Below the pieces are notes generated by a model. The model searched no databases and was not told the origin of the DNA. It saw only the letters and a list, made by a program, of their open reading frames with translations. This document shows, piece after piece, positions 9,244-17,798 of a DNA stretch of 46,259 nt (positions are counted from its first letter, which is position 1; each line of letters starts with the position of its first letter). The position numbers and the translations under genes were made by a program. The DNA is from JAAYEV01 sp964508195 (GTDB taxonomy: Bacteria > Bacillota > Clostridia > Ch29): contig CAZDSH010000008.1 in the NCBI GenBank assembly GCA_964508195.1, positions 1 to 46,259 of the forward strand, given 5' to 3'.

Positions 9244-9615
9244 TTGTATAAGATTTTGGTAGTAGATGATGAAAGCGCGTTAAGGTTGCTAGTAAGGGGG
9301 ACGCTAGAGATCGGCGGTTATCATATACTGGAGGCGGATAACGGTTTAAAGGCGTTAGAGCTAACTGCTGAGGAAAGGCCGGATCTGATAATATTAGACG
9401 TTATGATGCCGGGGATTACAGGCTACGAAGTATGCAAAAGGATAAAGGAAGACCCGGATACCGCGTCTGCGAAGGTGCTTATATTAACTGCGAAGGGGCA
9501 ACAGATAGACAAGGAGATGGCGCAGGCGGCCCTGGCGGATTATTTTCTGTCTAAACCCTTTAGTCCCGTAGATCTTCTGACGATGGTTGAAGAAATAGCT
9601 AAGGGAAAATGTTAG
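9244..9615 (+). CDS. CheY-like response regulator (receiver only)
   Basis: A 123-residue receiver starting with TTG, reading YKILVVDDESALRLL, phospho-acceptor Asp in IILDVMMPGITGYEV, ILTAKG and a final FLSKPFSPVDLL. It resembles the receiver half of OmpR/PhoB regulators more than the two neighbouring lone receivers, and no DNA-binding domain follows. It ends 97 bases before the PAS kinase gene. It may be the target of that kinase, or a CheY for the chemoreceptor at the left edge (inference). Confidence 0.9.
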   Translation: MYKILVVDDESALRLLVRGTLEIGGYHILEADNGLKALELTAEERPDLIILDVMMPGITGYEVCKRIKEDPDTASAKVLILTAKGQQIDKEMAQAALADYFLSKPFSPVDLLTMVEEIAKGKC

Positions 9616-9712
9616 GCAATACAACCTTTATAAGGTTTTCATAACGATATATAAAGGATGTGTTATACTGCATAATATTAATAATTAAGTAGGAGGCCTG
9701 GGGTATAGCGAA

Positions 9713-11908
9713 ATGAAAAGGATTGTATTTATTTTTGTTGTTTTAGGCATACTCATTTCTATGTTTACCGTAACAGGGCATGCCCTTTCCGCAATGGACA
9801 TTGATTTTTATGAGCTGTTTAATAAAAATAGTGCCATTATGATGTTGATAGATCCAAAAACCGGCGAAATAGTGCATGCAAACAAAACTGCAGTGGATTT
9901 TTACGGCTATAGCGCGGAACAGTTAGAGGGCATGAAGATTCAACAGCTAAACATGTCATCGCCGGAGGATACGGAAAAAGAGATGCAGGGGGCCATTTCG
10001 GGAAGGGTAAATTTCTTTGTATTTAAACATCGTTTAGCCGACGGAAGCATAAGGACTGTAGAGATACATTCGACTCCCTATACCGAAGGGGACAAAACGA
10101 TAATGCTCGCGATGGTCCATGACATCACCGATCACTACGAGCTGGAAAGACAAAACAGAAAAATTACCGGCCTGTTCGTGTTAGTGCTGTTAGGAACCAT
10201 CGTTTCCGTTGGACTGTTTAGCCGCAGACTGTCCCATAGCAATAAACACCTGGAGATATTAAATGCCTCGCTAAAAAAAAGCGAATATAACCTGCGGCTT
10301 ATATTGGATTCCACCGCCGAGGGGATTTACGGCATGGATATGGAGGGGAAATGCACCTTTTGCAATAGAAGCTGCCTCGATCTGCTGCACTACAGGGAGC
10401 CGGAGGAGCTTTTAGGGGAAAACATGCACGAACTGATTCATTATAAACGGGCCGACGGTACGGAATTTCCCCTGGAGGAATGTCAGATATTTAAGGCCTT
10501 TTTAAAGGGCGAAACCGTCCATGTAGAGGATGAGGTACTTTGGCGGGCCGATGGCACCTGTTTCCCTGCGGAATATCATTCCTACCCCCAAAGGCGTAAC
10601 GGTGAAATAGTCGGTGCCGTAGTCACCTTCTCTGATATAACGGAACGAAAGAGGGCTAAGGACGAGCTGATATCGGCTAACGAGCAGTTGCGGGGGAAAC
10701 AATACTCCCTTGAGGAACAAAATGCCCTTATCGAGGAGCTGAACGCCCAGCTTGAGGAGGAAAACCAACGTAACCTCGAGCAGAAGGAAATACTGCAGGC
10801 CATTATAGATTCCTTGGAGGCGGGTATCATGATGTCCAACCTGTCCGGAGAGGTAAACTTTATAAATAAGGCGTGGAAGGAGCTTTTTGATTATGCTGTG
10901 CTAGGGCAGACGCAACACTTTTGTGAAAACTTTTATATGGAGGATGATGTCTGTTGCGATGTAAAGATATTTCTTAGGAATATGTTAGAGGGGGTTAAAG
11001 AAAACGGGGATACGGCGGGGGAGCTACGCGATCTCATAAAGGACGATATGAGCAGATACGATACGGATCTAGAACAGGTAAGCCCCGTTAAAAGGTTTCT
11101 TAACTTCTATTCGAATCCGTGTACGAGTCAGAGCGGTCATACCTTCGGCAGGGTTTTTGTAGCCCGGGACGTATCCCATCAAAAGGAAGTGGAAAGGCTA
11201 AAGCTCGAGCTTATAAATACTGTGAGCCATGAGCTGAGGACGCCTATGAGTAGCGTCTTAGGCTTTTCAGAACTTTTACTTACAAGGGATCTGACAAAGG
11301 AGCGAATAAAGGAATATATCGGTATAATAAATTCCGAGGCAGAAAGGCTTACGAGGCTGATAAACGATTTTTTAGATGTACAGAAGATGGAAAGTGGTAG
11401 GGACCTCTTGAACAAACAAATACATAACCTGGATGCGATAATAGAGGAAGCGGTAAAGCGTTTTGATTCTGAGGACAGCGGCCATAGGATAATGTATGAT
11501 AATAAAACAAAGAATGGAATACCCGTATGTTGCGATAAGGACAAGATGATACAACTGCTTTCTAATCTGTTGTCCAATGCCATAAAGTTTTCGCCCGGGG
11601 GCGGCGATATAAGGGTTAATATATCCATAGATGAACACGAAGTAAGGGTCAGCGTTACCGATCACGGGCTGGGGATTCCCGAGGAGGCTATCGGGAAGTT
11701 GTTTACAAAGTTTTGCAGGATAGATAATAGCGACAGAAGGGAGATAGGCGGTACAGGTCTAGGCCTTGCGATCTGTAAGGAGATCGTTAGCGCCCATGGC
11801 GGCGAAATTGGCGTCGATTCCGTCCATGGAGAAGGGAGCACCTTTTATTTTTCGCTACCCCTTTTAAAGGATAGCAGAAGGGACGCATGCGGAAAAAAGG
11901 ATGCATAA
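9713..11908 (+). CDS. Membrane PAS sensor histidine kinase
   Basis: A 731-residue kinase with an N-terminal hydrophobic segment (about 4-27, signal anchor or signal peptide ending near GHALSA), a PAS domain (about 32-145), a second membrane segment (about 150-172, ITGLFVLVLLGTIVSVGLF), a second PAS (about 185-310, ending TFSDITERKR), a coiled coil (about 310-355), a third PAS-like domain, then HisKA with His506 in VSHELRTPMSS and an HATPase with NLLSNAIKFS, DHGLGIP and GTGLGLAIC. The first PAS lies between the two hydrophobic segments and may be extracytoplasmic. Unlike the two hybrid kinases it has no receiver of its own, so the lone receiver just upstream or the HPt-REC protein downstream are candidate partners. 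Confidence 0.9.
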   Translation: MKRIVFIFVVLGILISMFTVTGHALSAMDIDFYELFNKNSAIMMLIDPKTGEIVHANKTAVDFYGYSAEQLEGMKIQQLNMSSPEDTEKEMQGAISGRVNFFVFKHRLADGSIRTVEIHSTPYTEGDKTIMLAMVHDITDHYELERQNRKITGLFVLVLLGTIVSVGLFSRRLSHSNKHLEILNASLKKSEYNLRLILDSTAEGIYGMDMEGKCTFCNRSCLDLLHYREPEELLGENMHELIHYKRADGTEFPLEECQIFKAFLKGETVHVEDEVLWRADGTCFPAEYHSYPQRRNGEIVGAVVTFSDITERKRAKDELISANEQLRGKQYSLEEQNALIEELNAQLEEENQRNLEQKEILQAIIDSLEAGIMMSNLSGEVNFINKAWKELFDYAVLGQTQHFCENFYMEDDVCCDVKIFLRNMLEGVKENGDTAGELRDLIKDDMSRYDTDLEQVSPVKRFLNFYSNPCTSQSGHTFGRVFVARDVSHQKEVERLKLELINTVSHELRTPMSSVLGFSELLLTRDLTKERIKEYIGIINSEAERLTRLINDFLDVQKMESGRDLLNKQIHNLDAIIEEAVKRFDSEDSGHRIMYDNKTKNGIPVCCDKDKMIQLLSNLLSNAIKFSPGGGDIRVNISIDEHEVRVSVTDHGLGIPEEAIGKLFTKFCRIDNSDRREIGGTGLGLAICKEIVSAHGGEIGVDSVHGEGSTFYFSLPLLKDSRRDACGKKDA

Positions 11909-11998
11909 AAAGGGTGATCGCCTTATAAAGGGATAAATAGCGCCTACTGTCCGTTTAATTTCCCATAATAACTTCGAATAGAAAAGAGGTTTCGTGCG

Positions 11999-13267
11999 AT
12001 GGATGATATCCCTATAGATGATTTTGTAAAATCTGCGCAGAGTATGTTCATAAAGGATCTTGAAAACAAGATTACAAGGATATATGGGTTATTAATAGAA
12101 AATGAGCAGGGATGCGGCGAGGGGGATGCCCGGGAAATTCTACGGTTCTTTCATACGATTAACGGTACGGCTCATACCCTGGGATTGGAACCCCTCGGCA
12201 GGATAGGCGATACCTGGGAGGCGAGGGTTGAGCAGGGGCTCAGGGAAAAGGGGGGCTTAGATAGGCGCCTTCTAGGGGAGCTATACGAAGTTGTAATGGA
12301 TATAGAGCAAAGGATAAGTACCATAAGTAGCGACAGCCGTATAAAGGAACGCCTCCCGCCCATAGACGGGTTTAGGTCTGTAGAAGATAAGGGCAAAATA
12401 CTGCTGGTAGATGACGATATTACTATCCTAAAATTATTGGAGAATGCTCTAATGGCCGAAGGGTATACGGTATGTATATGCGATGATCCCGAGGAGGTAT
12501 TAGAACGTATTAATTTTTTCAGGCCCGACGTAATTATATTAGACGTTATAATGCCCCGCCTTGACGGTTATGAATTGTTGGATAAAATAAAGGCAAGGAA
12601 TGATCTCCATGACGCGAGTATATTCTTTTTGAGCGTCGAAAAGGATATCGAGGATAGGATAAAGGGGATGCGGGCCGGGGCTGATGACTACATCACGAAG
12701 CCCTTTGTAATAGAGGAGGTCATCGTAAAAATAGAAGCGTCCCTCCGGAGAAAGGAAAAGCAAAGGGACAAGCTTATAAGGGATAGCCTTACGGGGGTGT
12801 ACTCGGGACATTATTTTATCCAGCGCATCGATGAAGAGATTGAAAGGGCTAACAGATATGACACTACATTTTCTATCGCGTCCCTGACCTTAGATAATTA
12901 TAAGGCTATTAATGATAAGTACGGCCATGAAACAGGGGACCAAGTGTTAAGGGAATTTGCCTCGTTATTGTCAAAGAATATAAGGAAATGCGATAGCGTA
13001 TACCGTCGTGGGAGGGGGTTCGTTATACTGTTCCCCGATACGCCTAAATCGAAGGCACGCATTGCTTTTGAAAGGTTGCAAAAAAGAATCGACAAAGAGG
13101 GGATAAGAGTGAGGACGGAGGAGATTGACATATCCTATAGCGCGGGTATTACGCAAATAGAGAATTCCGGGGACACAGCATTGCAACTTATATATCAGGC
13201 GGATAGAGCGTTATACAGGGCAAAAAAGCTCGGAGGAAACAGGGCAGTCGTTTATAAAGAGGAATGA
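11999..13267 (+). CDS. HPt-receiver-GGDEF protein with degenerate GGDEF motif
   Basis: A 422-residue protein with an N-terminal HPt-like domain (about 5-100; His52 in FHTINGTAHTLG, where the usual HxxKG lysine is Asn), a receiver (about 130-250; LLVDDD, Asp182 in LDVIMPRLDG, ITKPF) and a GGDEF-fold domain (about 260-420; DSLTGVYSGHYF, YGHETGDQVL, final ADRALYRAKKLGGNR). The active-site GGDEF is replaced by RGRGF at residues 337-341, so diguanylate cyclase activity is unlikely. An RxxD sequence (RKCD) just upstream resembles the inhibitory c-di-GMP binding site. It may work as a phospho-controlled c-di-GMP sensor or scaffold (inference). Its stop overlaps the next ATG. Confidence 0.9.
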   Translation: MDDIPIDDFVKSAQSMFIKDLENKITRIYGLLIENEQGCGEGDAREILRFFHTINGTAHTLGLEPLGRIGDTWEARVEQGLREKGGLDRRLLGELYEVVMDIEQRISTISSDSRIKERLPPIDGFRSVEDKGKILLVDDDITILKLLENALMAEGYTVCICDDPEEVLERINFFRPDVIILDVIMPRLDGYELLDKIKARNDLHDASIFFLSVEKDIEDRIKGMRAGADDYITKPFVIEEVIVKIEASLRRKEKQRDKLIRDSLTGVYSGHYFIQRIDEEIERANRYDTTFSIASLTLDNYKAINDKYGHETGDQVLREFASLLSKNIRKCDSVYRRGRGFVILFPDTPKSKARIAFERLQKRIDKEGIRVRTEEIDISYSAGITQIENSGDTALQLIYQADRALYRAKKLGGNRAVVYKEE

Positions 13268-14376
13268 AGGGATGGGTATTAGTAGCCGAAATGATTACAA
13301 AGGAGCATATAAGACAATACCTATACGAACTTGGTATGTGTGCCGTGGGATTTACCCATGCAGGGCCCTTTGAAAGGCTGGAAAGGGTATTAACGAAACG
13401 GCGTAGGGAGGGCTACACGACAGGCCCCGTGAAAGGAACGATTGAAGGGCGATGCCGGCCGAGGTTACATTTCCCCTGGGCTAATACGATAATTTCCGTT
13501 GCTTATCCCTATAGACTCTATTGGGGGGCTACCGAGGATAACTTAAAGGGGAACATAAGTAGCAGCGCCCTGGGAGAAGATTATCACTGTGTGCTTAGGG
13601 AAAGGCTGGAGTTAACTGCTAATTTTATATCGGAAAGGGTAGAAAATCTTCGTTATAAAATAATGGCGGATACCGGTCCCTTAGTGGACCGTGAAGTTGC
13701 ATACCGTGCAGGGGTAGGGTGGTACGGCAAAAACTGTTCTATAATAGTTCCCTCCGCCGGAACAACGGTATTTTTAGGTGAGATGCTTACGGACCTCGTA
13801 TTAGAACCAGATCGGGCACTTGAAAGGGATTGCGGTGCCTGTACCCGTTGTATTGATAACTGTCCTACCGGTGCGTTAATAGCACCCTATAACCTCAATG
13901 CCCAAAGGTGCATTTCATACTTAACACAGAAAAGGGGAATAATCCCTAGGGAAATGCGAAACAAAATAGGCAATAACCTATACGGCTGCGATAAATGCCT
14001 TATTAGCTGTCCTTATAATCGGGATATTTCTTATAACGGCGAAGGAAGCAATGTCGATCTATGGGAATTAATGCAGATGGATCGCAGCGAATTCGATAAA
14101 AGATATAAAAAAAGTCCCTGGGCCTGGAGGGGGCTTAACGTATTAAAAAGGAATGCGGCTATAGTCCTCGGGAACAAAGGGAAAAGATCAGGCCTTGATA
14201 TTTTAGAGGGGGCCCTAAAACAACCATCGGCTATGGTAAGGGGCCATGCAGCATGGGCTATAGGGCGTATAGGGGGTCCTAGGGCCCGGGAATTGCTCAG
14301 GGAAAGCTCTAACCATGAGCAGGATGAATACGTATTAGGGGAGATAAACGCCGCCCTAGGGGAAATAAAGCTTTAA
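13264..14376 (+). CDS. queG: Epoxyqueuosine reductase QueG
   Basis: It catalyses the cobalamin-dependent last step of queuosine synthesis, reducing epoxyqueuosine in tRNA. The 370-residue protein has the QueG N-terminal domain (AVGFTHAGPFERL, ADTGPLVDREVAYRAGVGWYGKN), a ferredoxin-like double 4Fe-4S region (CGACTRCIDNCPTGAL and YGCDKCLISCPYN) and a C-terminal HEAT-like repeat region (about 295-370). Its ATG overlaps the preceding TGA. A second ATG at 13291 (MITKEHI) is also possible, since neither has an ideally placed ribosome binding site. Cobalamin need fits the cob genes further right. Confidence 0.93.
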   Translation: MKGWVLVAEMITKEHIRQYLYELGMCAVGFTHAGPFERLERVLTKRRREGYTTGPVKGTIEGRCRPRLHFPWANTIISVAYPYRLYWGATEDNLKGNISSSALGEDYHCVLRERLELTANFISERVENLRYKIMADTGPLVDREVAYRAGVGWYGKNCSIIVPSAGTTVFLGEMLTDLVLEPDRALERDCGACTRCIDNCPTGALIAPYNLNAQRCISYLTQKRGIIPREMRNKIGNNLYGCDKCLISCPYNRDISYNGEGSNVDLWELMQMDRSEFDKRYKKSPWAWRGLNVLKRNAAIVLGNKGKRSGLDILEGALKQPSAMVRGHAAWAIGRIGGPRARELLRESSNHEQDEYVLGEINAALGEIKL

Positions 14377-14401
14377 AAAATTGTGAGAGGAGCAGGTTTC
14401 A

Positions 14402-15103
14402 TTGAAATTTATAGTACATCCAAAGGTGTTTGAAAAACTGCCGAGTCTATGCTTTACTGTAGTAGTGGCGCGGGATATAGATAACAAAATAAAGGGTACG
14501 GACATAGCGGAATTTTTAGACACCGTGACAGAGGAGCTAAGGGAAGAAGTTTCCGGTACAGATATAAAGAAAAATAGGGCTATAATACCCTACCGTATGG
14601 CCTTTACTGAAGTTGGATTTAACCCTAACAAGTATTTAAGTTCAATTGAGGCAATGGTAAAAAGGGTATCAAAGGGCGGCAGTTTACCCTATATAAACCC
14701 CGTGGTAGATCTCGTTAACGCTCTGTCCCTTAAATATATGTTACCTATGGGGGCCCATGATATGGACGCCCTTGAAGGGGACATAGAGGTAAGGTTTTCC
14801 GTGGAGGGTGATACATTCATTCCCTTAGGTAAAGCCGACGAAGAGGTGCTTAAACCCGGCGAATTGGTATATGCCGACAGCAAGAGAATAAGGACAAGAA
14901 GATGGATATGGAGACAAAGCGAGCGGGGTAAAGTTACGGAGGAAAGCTGCAATATATTTTTCCCCATTGACGGTTTCGCTGAGGAAAATTGTAACCGCAT
15001 GTTAGAGGCGAGGAACCAATTAGCGATGCGGCTTAAGGAATATTTTAGGTGTGAAGTGGACAGATATTTTCTGGACAGCGAAAATAATGAAATAGAGCTA
15101 TAA
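14402..15103 (+). CDS. Free-standing B3/B4 domain protein
   Basis: A 233-residue protein resembling the B3/B4 tRNA-editing domain of the phenylalanyl-tRNA synthetase beta chain, here without the rest of that enzyme. Family-like stretches include YRMAFTEVGFNPNKY, SLPYINPVVDLVNALSLKY and PMGAHDMD. Such proteins are assumed to act on misacylated tRNA or free substrates, but the substrate is not known from sequence. It starts with TTG preceded by AGAGGAG at good spacing. It follows queG and ends at a strong bidirectional terminator. Confidence 0.8.
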   Translation: MKFIVHPKVFEKLPSLCFTVVVARDIDNKIKGTDIAEFLDTVTEELREEVSGTDIKKNRAIIPYRMAFTEVGFNPNKYLSSIEAMVKRVSKGGSLPYINPVVDLVNALSLKYMLPMGAHDMDALEGDIEVRFSVEGDTFIPLGKADEEVLKPGELVYADSKRIRTRRWIWRQSERGKVTEESCNIFFPIDGFAEENCNRMLEARNQLAMRLKEYFRCEVDRYFLDSENNEIEL

Positions 15104-15109
15104 AAAATT

Positions 15110-15158
15110 CGACTCAAGATTCAGGCGGAGTAAAACCTCCAACTGAATCCTGAGTTTT
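15110..15158. terminator. Bidirectional terminator between convergent genes
   Basis: The arms ACTCAAGATTCAG (15112-15124) and CTGAATCCTGAGT (15143-15155) pair with one G-U, around an inner GGAG/CTCC. The sequence is flanked by TTTT on the right and by AAAAAA on the left, so it can stop transcription of the B3/B4 gene (+) and of htrA (-). Confidence 0.85.
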
Positions 15159-15161
15159 GGT

Positions 15162-16331
15162 CTATTGGCCCTCGGGACGAGCTATTAACGTAACCTTTGC
15201 GTCGTTTTTGGTCTTATTTCTATAGTACGTCACGGTTATGGTATCCCCGGGCTTATATTTATATAGCTCCCGCGTAAGCTGTGTCTTGTCCTTTATAGAC
15301 TTATCATTTAAGGCCGTTACAATATCCCCGGCGTTTATGCCGGCCTTGTCCATAGGGGAGCCCTTTTCCACTTCAAATATATAAACGCCGTCTTTGATGC
15401 TCATATCAATATTAAGCTGACGCCTTATCGCCTGGACATCGTAGCCGCTTATGCCAAGATAAACCATTGTGAATTTGCCCTCTTTTATAACTTGCTCCAC
15501 GATAGGTTTAGCTTGGTTAATAGGTATGGCGAACCCAAGGCCCTCGGCGACGTTTGAAGATATTTTGGCAGTGTTCATGCCTATTACCTCCCCCTTGGCA
15601 CTTAGCAACGGGCCACCGCTGTTACCGGGGTTTATCGACGCATCGGTTTGGATCAAGTCCTCCATTACCTCCGTCTGGGATATTTGTATCGTTCTATATA
15701 GGCCGCTTATTACTCCGGAGGTAACGCTGCGTTGGAAACTGAGCCCTAGGGGGTTGCCGATGGCTACGGCTATCTCCCCTACTACGAGGTCATCGCTATC
15801 GCCTAGATCAGCTACAGGTAGGTTTTTAGCGTCAATTTTAAGTATTGCCATATCCAAGGCACTGTTGTTCCAAAGCACCTCGGCATCCTTTTCGGCACCG
15901 TCGTTTAACAATACTGTGATCTTTTCCGCTCGGCCGCTATTTATTACATGGTCATTCGTCAAGATATAGCCCTCGGGGTGCACGATAAACCCCGAACCTA
16001 CGCCCTCACCACGGCGCAGGATGCCCCAAAAGCTGTCCCTTTGCAACGTTACCGTAGTGACGCCTACTACCGTCGGGGTGGCTTTTTGCGCAACCGCCGA
16101 TACAACGGATATACCTTCATTCGTAGGTTCGATTATTATAGGGGGCTGCGTTCCTAGTGGCGACTGCGTTGTATCGTTTTCCACAATAACCGGCATGAGA
16201 TAGAAGGTTAAAAGGCTCCCCACTACTGCCCCTATAAGGGCGAAGAAAAAGGCTTTGAAAGCACTGGATCGACGGGGATAATCACTACGATGGAATACAT
16301 CCCTTGGATCCTCAGGCCTAAAGTTATCCAT
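15162..16331 (-). CDS. HtrA/DegP-type membrane-anchored serine protease
   Basis: A 389-residue trypsin-like protease with a PDZ domain, for quality control of exported proteins. A short cytosolic N-terminus is followed by one membrane segment (about 26-50), then the protease domain with the triad His128 (TNDHVIN), Asp160 (ALDMAIL) and Ser238 (NPGNSGGPLL), and a C-terminal PDZ domain (about 285-385; YLGISGYD, GSPMDKAGINAGDIV). Length matches Firmicute HtrA/YyxA-type proteins. The start has AAGGAGG nine bases upstream on the - strand. It stands alone on the - strand with its own probable promoter. Confidence 0.94.
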   Translation of the reverse strand: MDNFRPEDPRDVFHRSDYPRRSSAFKAFFFALIGAVVGSLLTFYLMPVIVENDTTQSPLGTQPPIIIEPTNEGISVVSAVAQKATPTVVGVTTVTLQRDSFWGILRRGEGVGSGFIVHPEGYILTNDHVINSGRAEKITVLLNDGAEKDAEVLWNNSALDMAILKIDAKNLPVADLGDSDDLVVGEIAVAIGNPLGLSFQRSVTSGVISGLYRTIQISQTEVMEDLIQTDASINPGNSGGPLLSAKGEVIGMNTAKISSNVAEGLGFAIPINQAKPIVEQVIKEGKFTMVYLGISGYDVQAIRRQLNIDMSIKDGVYIFEVEKGSPMDKAGINAGDIVTALNDKSIKDKTQLTRELYKYKPGDTITVTYYRNKTKNDAKVTLIARPEGQ

Positions 16332-16440
16332 TCTTTATACGCCTCCTTATTGCTAACATCCGGGGAATGAAAGCCGGGATTTAATAACGGCTATATATTA
16401 TGAGCGTTTGGGCTATCCCCGGTATTAGCGAAAACTTAGT

Positions 16441-16470
16441 ATTATAAGTACCCTCAATAGTATATTCTAA
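16441..16470 (-). promoter_or_regulatory. Probable promoter of htrA
   Basis: Read on the - strand, TTAGAA (16470-16465) and TATAAT (16446-16441) are separated by 18 bases. The -10 is perfect and the -35 is weak. It lies about 110 bases before the htrA start. Confidence 0.45.
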
Positions 16471-16570
16471 AACTGATATCTTTAAAAATCAAATATTTTA
16501 TTCAAAGGTTATGTATAATCTTGTTAAAGGAGAACCCGTTGTTTTGAGGGGTGGTTTTCTTTATAATGTT

Positions 16571-16598
16571 TTGTCCGGGGAGGGTTTTTTGATATAAT
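16571..16598 (+). promoter_or_regulatory. Sigma-A-type promoter upstream of ylxP
   Basis: TTGTCC (16571-16576), a 16-base spacer and a perfect TATAAT (16593-16598) lie about 45 bases before the DUF503 gene. Confidence 0.65.
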
Positions 16599-16642
16599 TA
16601 ATCCATACATCGTTACCATCGTTATAGGGGGGATACTGCATT

Positions 16643-16924
16643 ATGTTTACCGGTATATGTAGACTCGATATAATGCTATGGGACTCGGGGTGTCTAAAGG
16701 ATAAAAGAAGGATATTAAAGAGTGTAATCGAAAGGCTTAAGGGTAAGTTTAACGTATCCGTAGCGGAGGTGGCGGACAACGATAAATGGCAGGCATCGTC
16801 CCTCGGGCTCTCCGTAGTTTCCAACAGCAAATATCAGTGCGATAGGGTATTAGACGCGGCTATAAGGTTTATCGAAATGGATACGAGGGTTGAAATAGTT
16901 AAATGCCATAGGGAAACCCTTTAA
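16643..16924 (+). CDS. ylxP: DUF503/YlxP-like protein
   Basis: A 93-residue small protein of the DUF503 family. Recognisable blocks are an N-terminal strand, CLKDKRRILKSVIERL, FNVSVAEV, SLGLSVVSN and the closing VLDAAIRFIE. The family fold is ferredoxin-like. In many Firmicutes ylxP sits between infB and rbfA, but here it is beside nth instead, so a translation-related role cannot be drawn from context. A promoter lies directly upstream. The molecular function is not known. Confidence 0.85.
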   Translation: MFTGICRLDIMLWDSGCLKDKRRILKSVIERLKGKFNVSVAEVADNDKWQASSLGLSVVSNSKYQCDRVLDAAIRFIEMDTRVEIVKCHRETL

Positions 16925-16950
16925 GATAGATTCAGAAGGGGGTAGGATGT

Positions 16951-17661
16951 TTGGAAACAGGGCATGGGGACTTTGATACACAACGGATCAACAGGATACT
17001 CAATATACTGGAAGGGGTCTACCGTGGTGCCGCCACGGAATTAATGCACAAAAACCCCTTTCAACTGCTCATTGCAACTATGCTTTCCGCCCAAACTACC
17101 GATAGACAGGTGAACAAGGTGACGCCGGCATTGTTTGAAAAGTTTAAGGATGCCGAGGCCCTCGGCGGGGCGAGTACCAGCGATATAGAGGGCCTTATAA
17201 AGACCTGTGGATTTTATAAGACGAAGGCGAAGAACATCAAAAAAACATGCCAGTTAATAACCGGTATCCACGGTGGCAGAGTACCGAATACCATGGCGGA
17301 GCTTATAGCATTGCCGGGGGTAGGAAGAAAGACGGCTAACGTAGTATTAAGCAATGCCTTCGGCGTTGATGCAATAGCCGTGGATACCCATGTTTTTAGG
17401 GTGTCCAATAGGCTGGGCCTTGCAAAATCCGATAACGTGTTAACTACTGAAAAACAGCTTATGGAAAACATACCCCGGCACAAATGGTCCAGGGCTCACC
17501 ATTGGCTCATACATCACGGTAGAAGGATATGCAGGGCAAGGAGGCCTCTATGTGAAGAATGCCCCCTAGTCCGGGATTGCGAATTTTACATTACCCGGTC
17601 CATGGTTCCAGTGGAGGGGGCGCAACCCGGGGATGCAGGGTCTGAAACAAATAGGCACTGA
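16951..17661 (+). CDS. nth: Endonuclease III (DNA glycosylase/AP lyase)
   Basis: It excises oxidised pyrimidines and cuts abasic sites. The 236-residue protein has the helix-hairpin-helix-GPD core with LPGVGRKTANVV (catalytic Lys127) and VDTHVFRVSNRLG (catalytic Asp145). A C-terminal 4Fe-4S site is formed by the Cys-x6-Cys-x2-Cys-x5-Cys pattern in CRARRPLCEECPLVRDC. There is a short extra C-terminal tail of about 25 residues. The start is TTG after a GGGGGTAGGA purine run, and the N-terminal MET..GHGDFDT part is not conserved in the family as I know it. Confidence 0.95.
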   Translation: METGHGDFDTQRINRILNILEGVYRGAATELMHKNPFQLLIATMLSAQTTDRQVNKVTPALFEKFKDAEALGGASTSDIEGLIKTCGFYKTKAKNIKKTCQLITGIHGGRVPNTMAELIALPGVGRKTANVVLSNAFGVDAIAVDTHVFRVSNRLGLAKSDNVLTTEKQLMENIPRHKWSRAHHWLIHHGRRICRARRPLCEECPLVRDCEFYITRSMVPVEGAQPGDAGSETNRH

Positions 17662-17798
17662 GCCAGCCGGTGTAGCGCGGCGAAGCATAAAGGAATAGAT
17701 GGGCCTAGATGAAGGGGGGAGGCCGCCTCGATGTGTATGAAATAAAACGGCCCATGGGGTGGGGACGAAGGTATTTGGGAGAGGGTGGTGGCTTTTGA

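Larger units (their letters stand above)
16332..16642. other. Divergent intergenic region htrA / ylxP
   Basis: This region of about 310 bases holds no credible gene. It contains a probable - strand promoter near 16441-16470, a clear + strand promoter at 16571-16598, another TATAAT (16514-16519) without a good -35, and a weak hairpin around 16531-16561 (AACC..GGTT). I see no known riboswitch or operator. Confidence 0.6.

Noticed and set aside
15469..15969. 166-residue + strand ORF
   Set aside because: It lies wholly antisense to the well-conserved htrA protease gene and has no family resemblance.
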